DNA of 64,000 nt from Spirochaetaceae bacterium bin103 (GTDB lineage: Bacteria; Spirochaetota; Spirochaetia; SZUA-6; Bin103). A program made the translations under genes and the position numbers. How positions within the stretch are numbered: the stretch's first letter is position 1; each line of letters starts with the position of its first letter. The notes beneath the pieces were generated by a model, which worked only from the letters and a program-made list of their open reading frames with translations, was not told the origin of the DNA and did no database searches. Positions 58,371 through 64,000 of the stretch are shown piece after piece. Where the stretch lies: assembly GCA_002238925.1 (NCBI GenBank), contig MPNH01000006.1:1-64000 (forward strand). Direction: 5' to 3'.

Positions 58371-59384
58371 TCAGACCGCAGCGGGTCGCGCTTCGCGGGT
58401 GAGTTCGGCGATCGAGTAGCGTCCGGGGGACGAGCGGTCGCGGGCCATCTCTTCCGCCCGCTTCCACAGCACCTCGTTATAAGGCGCGGGAATGCCGAGC
58501 AGGCGGCCGAGTTGCACCACCTCCCCGTTGAGGAATTCACTCTCGATGCTGCCGGTACCACGTACCAAGCTCTGCCAGGACGATCCGCCGCGGCTCGGTG
58601 AGCCGTGGCCGCGCGGCCAGCGGTCGTTGCCCTGGTAGCGCGGGCCACGGCGCGCGGCGAATTCCCCGCTCTCCTCGAAGTCGATACCGGCGGCGCGCCA
58701 CACCCTGCGAGCCTCGTCGCGAACCTGCGCCATGAAGGCATCGGCCCCCCGATGGCCGCCGGTGATGGCGGTAACGGCGTTGGCCAGATTGCCCAGGCAC
58801 TTGGCGCCCTTGGCGCGCATCACGGTGGGGTTGGCGGCGGCCGCGAATCCGGCGGCTTCCAGGTCCTCCACCAGGGTTGTGCAGAGTTCATCGATGCCGG
58901 CGGGGTAGCGGCCAACCTCCAGGTAGCCGTAGTGGCCGACGCGCGCGTTGACTACCTCACCGGGTTCAAGGAAGACGCCAGGTACGAACACCACCGCCCC
59001 GTACACGTTGCCAAATACGCGCTGCGCATGAATTTCATTCCAGATCGCGTTCTGGCAGCACACCACCGGCACGTCAGCCGGCACGCCGGCGCCGCGCAAC
59101 TCACCGAGCGCGGCCACCGTGTGTTGCGCCTTGCAGCACAGCAGCACAACATCCTTTTTCGCTTCCTTGTCTTCTTCGCGAAACGGCGCGGCACCGGCAA
59201 CCGAGTCGACCGCCGGCACGTCGAGCCGGTAGTCGGCGTCGCCGGTCAGCAGCCGCAGCCCGCCGGCCCGGACCGCCGCCACGTGCGCCGCGCGCGCCAC
59301 CAGCACCACCTCTCGACCGGCCCGATGCAGGTGTCCGCCGAGCGTCCCCCCGATTGCCCCCGCCCCCAGAATCACATACCGCAT
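58371..59384 (-). CDS. Ketopantoate reductase-like protein (ApbA/PanE family)
   Basis: NADPH-dependent 2-dehydropantoate 2-reductase family, 337 aa. N-terminal dinucleotide motif ILGAGAIGGTLGGHL, then VVLLCCKAQHT and VVCCQNAIWNE. The catalytic Lys region is VMRAKGAKCLGNLANA, and the C-terminal Glu-type segment is SIESEFLNGEVVQLGRLLGIPAPYN. It could take part in pantothenate synthesis, but paralogues act on other 2-keto acids; no other pan gene is nearby. AAGGAG precedes the ATG. Confidence 0.88.
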   Translation of the reverse strand: MRYVILGAGAIGGTLGGHLHRAGREVVLVARAAHVAAVRAGGLRLLTGDADYRLDVPAVDSVAGAAPFREEDKEAKKDVVLLCCKAQHTVAALGELRGAGVPADVPVVCCQNAIWNEIHAQRVFGNVYGAVVFVPGVFLEPGEVVNARVGHYGYLEVGRYPAGIDELCTTLVEDLEAAGFAAAANPTVMRAKGAKCLGNLANAVTAITGGHRGADAFMAQVRDEARRVWRAAGIDFEESGEFAARRGPRYQGNDRWPRGHGSPSRGGSSWQSLVRGTGSIESEFLNGEVVQLGRLLGIPAPYNEVLWKRAEEMARDRSSPGRYSIAELTREARPAAV

Positions 59385-59434
59385 TGCTCCTTGGAGCATA
59401 GCGGACGGGGCTCTGGTGTGGTAGGTTTGAGCAT

Positions 59435-60478
59435 GTGGGTGAGGTGCGTGGTGGCCGGGCGGGCGGCGATCGGAGGCGGATCTCGTGGTATCGGTCGCCG
59501 TTGAGCCGCGATACGCTGGTGGCGTTGAACCGGCGCAGCGATCTGCTCGGGTTTGTGCAGACAGTCGGTTTCCTTGCGGTGCTGGCCGGCACCGGCGGCG
59601 TGGCCGTGTGGTCGGTGGGACGTCTGGCGTGGCCGCTTGTGGTGCTGCTGTTCTTCGTGCACGGCACGTGCAGCAGTTTCCTGGTCAACGGTTTCCACGA
59701 ACTGGTTCATGACTCGGTGTTCCGCACCCGGTGGCTCAACCGCGCGTTTCTGTGGGTGTTCTCGTTCTGGGGCTGCTACAACCACGTCCACTTCTGGGCG
59801 TCGCACACCGCGCACCACAAGTACACGCTGCATCCGCCGGACGACCAGGAGGTGATCCTGCCGCAGACGGTCACGCTGCCCGCGCTGCTGCGCATCGCCA
59901 CTTTCGACTGGCGCGGGTGCTGGCACACGGTCAGCACCTCGAGCCGCTGGAGTGCGGGGCGGATCGGCGGCGGCTGGGAAGGGATGCTGTTTCCCTCATC
60001 CGACCCGGTGCTGCGCCGGCGGCTGGGCAACTGGGCGCGCATCCTGCTGCTTGGCCATGGCGCTATCGTGATCGTGAGTGTTGCGATGGGGTGGTGGGCG
60101 CTGCCCCTGGTCACCACCTTCACCCGTTTCTACGCCGGCGGAATTCAGTACCTGTGCAACGCGACTCAACATGTCGGGTTACTGGACAATGTGTCCGATT
60201 TCCGCTTATCTACCCGTACCATCATTCTCAACCCGCTGTTGCGATTTCTGTATTGGCACATGAACTACCACATTGAGCACCATATGTATGCGGCAGTGCC
60301 CTGCTACCGCCTCGCTAAACTGCACAGGCTTATCCGCCACGACCTGCCGCCGAGCCCGCGCGGCTTGCTGGCCGCCTGGTCGCAGATCTTTGCGATCCAG
60401 CGCCGCCAGAAGAAGGATCCCGCCTACCAGTACCGAGCCGCGCTGCCGGCTCCCGCAATGACCGAGCGCCCGGCATGA
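59435..60478 (+). CDS. Fatty acid desaturase family protein
   Basis: Membrane di-iron oxygenase of 347 aa. The His boxes are complete: HELVH (88-92), HTAHH (124-128) and HIEHH (279-283), with NATQHVG near 242 supplying another ligand. Membrane segments lie around residues 40-75, 102-118 and 205-235. It may desaturate a fatty acyl chain or hydroxylate a carotenoid or other lipid. It needs O2, as the PhyH enzymes do, which agrees with an aerobic life style. GTG start; overlaps the M20 peptidase gene as ATGA. Confidence 0.88.
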   Translation: MGEVRGGRAGGDRRRISWYRSPLSRDTLVALNRRSDLLGFVQTVGFLAVLAGTGGVAVWSVGRLAWPLVVLLFFVHGTCSSFLVNGFHELVHDSVFRTRWLNRAFLWVFSFWGCYNHVHFWASHTAHHKYTLHPPDDQEVILPQTVTLPALLRIATFDWRGCWHTVSTSSRWSAGRIGGGWEGMLFPSSDPVLRRRLGNWARILLLGHGAIVIVSVAMGWWALPLVTTFTRFYAGGIQYLCNATQHVGLLDNVSDFRLSTRTIILNPLLRFLYWHMNYHIEHHMYAAVPCYRLAKLHRLIRHDLPPSPRGLLAAWSQIFAIQRRQKKDPAYQYRAALPAPAMTERPA

Positions 60479-61671
60479 CCGATCGCGAACCTGATCTGAC
60501 CCGGGCGCGCGACCTGGCCATGGAACTGATGGCCATTCCCGGCAAGAGCGGCGAAGAGGCGGAGGTATCGCGCTATGTCAGCGGCAAGCTGCGCGCGGCG
60601 GGCGTACCGGCCGAGATCATCGTCAACGACCGCGTGCAGCGCCGTACGCCGCTCAACGGCGACACCGGCAACCTGATTCTCAAGCTGAAGGGAACACGGC
60701 GCGGCGCGCGGCGGCTGCTTGCCGGTCACCTCGATACGGTGCCGATCTGCGTCGGCAGCAAGCCGCTGTTGCGCGGCCGCGAGGTGCGCTCGGCGAGCCG
60801 CGGTACCGGTCTCGGCGCCGACAACCGCGCGGCGTGCGCCGTGCTGCTGGCGGCTGCCCTGGAGATCGTGGAACGGGGCCTGCCGCATCCGCCGGTCACG
60901 TTCTGCTGGTTCGTCCAGGAGGAGGTGGGTCTGCAGGGTTCGCAGCGGGTGTCGAAGGCGTCACTGGGCAATCCCCGGCTCGCCTTCAACTGGGACGGCG
61001 GCGGCGCCGCGCGCCTGGTGGTGGGCGCCACCGGCGCGTACCGCCTGCACATGGAAGTAGGCGGGGTGGCGAGCCACGCCGGTGGCGCACCGGAACGCGG
61101 CGTGAGCGCAATCGCCATCGCGGCACGCGCCATCGCCGACCTGGACCGCGCCGGTTGGCACGGCAAGGTGGAGAAGGACGACGGAAGCGGTACCAGCAAT
61201 GTTGGCGTGATCCAGGCCGGCGAGGCCACCAACGTGGTGTCCGACAGCGCCATCGTGCGTGCCGAGGCGCGCAGTCACGATCCCACGTTCCGCAAGCGCA
61301 TCGTGCGCGAATTCGAGCAGGCGTTCCGGCGTGCCGCCGCCCGCGCGATCAACGTCGACGGCGTGACCGGCCGGGTCAAGGTTTCGGCGACGCTCGACTA
61401 CGAGTCGTTCAAGCTGCCGCTCAACGAACCGTGCGTGCTCGCGGCGGCCGCCGCGGCGCAGAGCGCCGGCGCGACTCCGCAGTTTCACATTGCCGACGGT
61501 GGGCTCGATGCCAACTCGCTTACCGCCCGCGGTATCCCCACGGTGACCATGGGCGTCGGCCAGCGCAACGCCCACACCATCAACGAGACCCTGAACCTGG
61601 ACGACTTCGAGCTGGCCTGCCGGATGGCGTTGCGGCTCGCCACCGCGACCGAATCGCAGGCCGCCGGGTAG
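60475..61671 (+). CDS. M20-family metallopeptidase
   Basis: Zinc peptidase/amidohydrolase of 398 aa (PepT/ArgE-like). Metal and catalytic motifs: AGHLDTVP (His85, Asp87), GADNRAACAV (Asp116), FVQEEVGLQGS (Glu149, Glu150), NWDGGG-type Asp, and the C-terminal GQRNAHTINE with His. Dimerisation domain between about residues 190 and 300 (VGGVASHAGGAPERG). Cytoplasmic. Coupled by ATGA to the desaturase gene, although no functional link is known. Confidence 0.92.
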   Translation: MTDREPDLTRARDLAMELMAIPGKSGEEAEVSRYVSGKLRAAGVPAEIIVNDRVQRRTPLNGDTGNLILKLKGTRRGARRLLAGHLDTVPICVGSKPLLRGREVRSASRGTGLGADNRAACAVLLAAALEIVERGLPHPPVTFCWFVQEEVGLQGSQRVSKASLGNPRLAFNWDGGGAARLVVGATGAYRLHMEVGGVASHAGGAPERGVSAIAIAARAIADLDRAGWHGKVEKDDGSGTSNVGVIQAGEATNVVSDSAIVRAEARSHDPTFRKRIVREFEQAFRRAAARAINVDGVTGRVKVSATLDYESFKLPLNEPCVLAAAAAAQSAGATPQFHIADGGLDANSLTARGIPTVTMGVGQRNAHTINETLNLDDFELACRMALRLATATESQAAG

Positions 61672-61691
61672 CAGCAGCCCGGCGGTCCGGG

Positions 61692-63326
61692 TCAGGTGGC
61701 GACCTGCGGTTCCACCTTGCTCATCACCTCGACCAGGGCCGGCCTGCCGTCGCGGTTGGCGGCCTGGGCCCGGCGCAGTGCGGCAGCCAACTCGCCCGGA
61801 TCGCTGACCCGTTCGGCATGCGCGCCGAGCGCCGCGCCGATGGCGGCGTAGTTGCCGCCCAGCCGATTGCTGCCGTACCGCTCCGACGCCGCCGGCATGT
61901 GGCTGTCGTACTTGGTCATTACGCCGTTGTTGAGCACCACGGTAACGATCGGGATCTCTGACCTCACCGCGGTCTCCACGTCCAGACCCGACATGCCGAA
62001 CGCCGCTTCGCCCATCAGGTTGACCACGCTCTTCTCCGGGGCCGCGAGCTTGGCTCCGATGGCCAGACCCAGCCCGTAGCCAAGCTGCGTGGACTTGCCC
62101 CAGCCGAGGTAGCCACGTGGGGCCTCACTCTTCCACATTGGAACGAGCTGGTCGCGCGGATAGCCGGAGTCGTGGGTGATGATGGTGTTGGCGACGTCGA
62201 ACGCCTGCTGCAATTCGCGAATTACCCGATACGGGCTGATCGGAACCTCGTCGGTGGTGGAGTGCGGTTCCCACTGTGCGGCATACTCGGCGCTCACCGC
62301 CGCCACCCGCGCCGCCGCACCGTTGCCGTCGCCGCGCACCTTGGGGCCGTCCTGGCGCCGGTACTCCTCGCTCATCTGTTCCAGCACCAGTGCCGCATCG
62401 CCAACCGCGCCCAGCGCCACCGGGTAGTCCTTGCCGATATCCTCGCCGCAGTTGGTGACTTGGGCGAGGGGGGTGCCGGCCGGCATCGGCGTGGTGAAGG
62501 TGTTGATTGTGAAGCTGGTGCCGATTCCGACGATCAGGTCCGCTTCGGCGAGAAAGCGCGACACCATCAGGGTGCGGGTCAGGCCGCCGGTGCCGAGCGC
62601 GAACGCGTGGTTCTCCGGGAACGCGCTCTTACCGGCCAGGGTGGTCATCACCGGGATCTGCGCCAGTTCGGCGAACGCCACCAGCTCCGCACTGGCCTCG
62701 CCGTACAGCACGCCCTGGCCGGCCACCACGATCGGATTGCGGGCCGCGAGCAGGGCGGCGATCAGCTCGCGCACGTCCTCGCCCGCCGCCGCCGAGCGGT
62801 GGCCCCGCACCGGCGTGTAGTCGACACTGTCGCCGGGGTAATCCTGCCCCATGGCGTCGTGCACCATCTCCAGCAGCACCGGGCCGCGCCGGCCATTGCG
62901 GAGTTGGCCGAGAGCGCGCCGCATCATGGCCGGCACGTCGCCGGCGGTGCGGATCTGTGCCGCCCACTTGGTAACCGAGCGGTAGGCGCGCACCGGATCG
63001 AACGTCGGCGCCACGCCCTGGCGGCCACTCGGCGAGCCGCCGGCCAGGTGCAGCATTGGCACCGAGTCGGCGTACGCCTGGGCGACGCCGGAGAATGCGT
63101 TCTCGGCGCCGGGACCGTACTGCATGGTGAACACGCCGAGCCCGGCTCCGTTGGTCACGCGCGCATACCCGTCCGCGATGTTGACTCCGGTCCGCTCCTG
63201 GCGGCAGATCACCGGGCGAATGCCGATCTTTGCGCTGCTTTCGATCAGGTTCTGCAGCGGAAACGCGGAGAGGAATGTTACCCCCTCGGCCGCCAGAACC
63301 TGCGCCATCGCATCATATCCTGTCAC
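61692..63326 (-). CDS. Thiamine-diphosphate-dependent enzyme (acetolactate synthase-like)
   Basis: ThDP-dependent enzyme of 544 aa with N-terminal PYR domain, middle domain and C-terminal PP domain. The catalytic Glu is Glu44 in CRQERTGVNIADGYAR. The ThDP-Mg motif, normally GDG/GDS...NN, reads G439-E440-A...N466-N467 (GEAAFGMSGLDVE and VVLNNG), so the Mg-binding Asp is replaced by Glu. The family includes acetolactate synthases, benzoylformate decarboxylases and 2-hydroxyacyl-CoA lyases. GTG start. Divergent from the GH32 gene. Confidence 0.9.
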   Translation of the reverse strand: MTGYDAMAQVLAAEGVTFLSAFPLQNLIESSAKIGIRPVICRQERTGVNIADGYARVTNGAGLGVFTMQYGPGAENAFSGVAQAYADSVPMLHLAGGSPSGRQGVAPTFDPVRAYRSVTKWAAQIRTAGDVPAMMRRALGQLRNGRRGPVLLEMVHDAMGQDYPGDSVDYTPVRGHRSAAAGEDVRELIAALLAARNPIVVAGQGVLYGEASAELVAFAELAQIPVMTTLAGKSAFPENHAFALGTGGLTRTLMVSRFLAEADLIVGIGTSFTINTFTTPMPAGTPLAQVTNCGEDIGKDYPVALGAVGDAALVLEQMSEEYRRQDGPKVRGDGNGAAARVAAVSAEYAAQWEPHSTTDEVPISPYRVIRELQQAFDVANTIITHDSGYPRDQLVPMWKSEAPRGYLGWGKSTQLGYGLGLAIGAKLAAPEKSVVNLMGEAAFGMSGLDVETAVRSEIPIVTVVLNNGVMTKYDSHMPAASERYGSNRLGGNYAAIGAALGAHAERVSDPGELAAALRRAQAANRDGRPALVEVMSKVEPQVAT

Positions 63327-63356
63327 TTGTCATGGACTCCGTGGCGCACTGTACCA

Positions 63357-63370
63357 GATTGGCGCCAATC
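63357..63370. promoter_or_regulatory. 14-bp perfect palindrome in a divergent promoter region
   Basis: GATTGGCGCCAATC lies between the ThDP-enzyme and GH32 genes, next to a TACAGT (minus strand) -10-like box. A dimeric repressor could bind here and control both genes. Confidence 0.45.
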
Positions 63371-63394
63371 CGTGCGTAATCCTTTCCCCACCCG

Positions 63395-63423
63395 TTGATG
63401 CTGCGCCGCCGTGCTCGTATGGT
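63395..63423 (+). promoter_or_regulatory. Predicted near-leaderless promoter of the GH32 gene
   Basis: TTGATG (63395-63400), 17-bp spacer, TATGGT (63418-63423), then ten bases to the ATG at 63434. Transcription would begin three or four bases before the start codon. Confidence 0.55.
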
Positions 63424-63433
63424 AGGCGCCAAC

Positions 63434-64000
63434 ATGAGTACCGCGCAAAAGGTCTGGCCCAAGTCCAAGGTTCCGTTCCACGCGTTTCCCACCAGTTTGG
63501 AAGAGCAGGAGCGGGCGCTGGCCGACAACCCGCTGATGCAGCGGCTGCACGCTGCGCGCGCCGGCTATGCTGCCGATCCGCATCGACCGCAGTACCACTA
63601 CGTCAATCCGGAAGCCAGCCTCAACGACCCCAACGGACTGTGCTTCTGGCAGGGCCGCTGGCACCTGTTCTACCAGGCGTATCCGCCGGAGGACACGCGC
63701 CAGCACTGGGGCCACGCGGTCAGTGATGACCTCGTTCACTGGCGCGACCTGCCGTACTGCATCTATCCGAGCCCGGAGGACAAGTGCTTCTCCGGTGCCA
63801 CGCTGGTGGAGGAAGACCGCGTGATCGCCATATACCACGGCACCGAGGTCGGCAACATGGTCGCTACCTCCAGCGATCCGCTGCTGCTCAACTGGCACAA
63901 GGTCACCGGCGCGGCGGTGATCCCGATGCGCCGGCCCGACGGCTCACCGCCGCCGTACCGGGTGTTCGACCCCTGCATCTGGAGCAAGGACGGCCGCTAC
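63434..64000 (+). CDS. Glycoside hydrolase family 32-like protein, N-terminal part (runs out of the window)
   Basis: First 189 codons of a five-bladed propeller glycosidase of the GH32 type (levanase, inulinase, sucrose hydrolase). The nucleophile motif appears as SLNDPNGLCFWQGRWHLFYQAYP; WGHAVSDDLVHW and CFSGATLV are further GH32 blocks. The usual RDP is read as YRVFDPCIW, so the acid/stabiliser region differs from classical GH32. No signal peptide. The 3' part is outside the window, so the substrate is unknown. Confidence 0.85.
   Translation, partial: MSTAQKVWPKSKVPFHAFPTSLEEQERALADNPLMQRLHAARAGYAADPHRPQYHYVNPEASLNDPNGLCFWQGRWHLFYQAYPPEDTRQHWGHAVSDDLVHWRDLPYCIYPSPEDKCFSGATLVEEDRVIAIYHGTEVGNMVATSSDPLLLNWHKVTGAAVIPMRRPDGSPPPYRVFDPCIWSKDGRY

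Noticed and set aside
1..64000. tRNA, rRNA, CRISPR arrays, prophage genes and replication origin
   Set aside because: No cloverleaf, rRNA segment, regular repeat-spacer array, phage structural gene or DnaA-box cluster was recognised by eye.

Overview
The window is a high-GC chromosomal segment that looks like a spirochaete, probably a free-living or host-associated environmental Spirochaetales or Spirochaetaceae member. The evidence is the run of ABC solute-binding proteins whose exports signals end in AAGEGEG/ASGEGEG-type sequences, a BMP/PnrA-type nucleoside importer, a PEGA lipoprotein, a MoxR-Bat aerotolerance operon and an AAA-ATPase/PD-(D/E)XK protein. Phytanoyl-CoA-type dioxygenases, sulfatases, sialidase-like proteins and aldo-keto reductases are abundant, as in carbohydrate-scavenging or sponge-associated lineages. 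The taxonomic call is inference; no rRNA or tRNA gene was seen.

Layout. 1-10.4 kb: the end of an IS630-type transposase, then two paralogous solute-binding protein/DppB/DppC operons (328-4646 and 6198-10423). Between them lie a truncated inverted third binding-protein copy and a membrane-anchored LytTR regulator. Neither operon encodes an ATPase. 10.5-18.1 kb: an unknown protein coupled to a sulfatase, decayed AbiEii-like toxin-antitoxin pieces, a GNAT/aldo-keto reductase/ThuA operon on the minus strand, two coupled NAD-epimerases and a second aldo-keto reductase. 18.3-27.2 kb: a complete moxR-DUF58-batA-B-C-D-E operon. 27.2-34.4 kb: an SDR, a frameshifted M20 amidohydrolase, a malate/lactate-type dehydrogenase, a metallophosphoesterase, a dioxygenase and the AAA-ATPase/nuclease, with remnants of another such gene and of an SDR. 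34.6-39.3 kb: a nucleoside-type ABC importer. 39.4-41.8 kb: moeA, a small membrane protein and a PEGA lipoprotein. 41.8-54.5 kb: a catabolic island with two sialidase-like genes, three phytanoyl-CoA dioxygenases, a TIM-barrel isomerase, an MFS transporter, a cupin, two aminotransferases, a sulfatase and a 2-hydroxyacid dehydrogenase remnant. 54.6-58.3 kb: an LplB/YtcP/LipO-type sugar importer, again without an ATPase. 58.4-64 kb: ketopantoate reductase, fatty acid desaturase, M20 peptidase, a thiamine-diphosphate enzyme and the start of a GH32 glycosidase.

How it fits together: three importers with binding proteins depend on ATPases encoded elsewhere and feed sulfatases, sialidase-like proteins, a GH32 enzyme and redox/isomerase enzymes. 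This suggests scavenging of decorated oligosaccharides.

Two sequence-level patterns stand out. At least eight accessory genes have a recognisable -35/17-bp/-10 promoter whose -10 box lies only 6-10 nt before the start codon, implying leaderless mRNAs. Several genes also carry short direct repeats or a homopolymer that break or expand the frame: batC (53-bp offset), moeA (66-bp offset, in frame), a sialidase-like gene (91-bp offset) and the M20 amidohydrolase (16-G tract).
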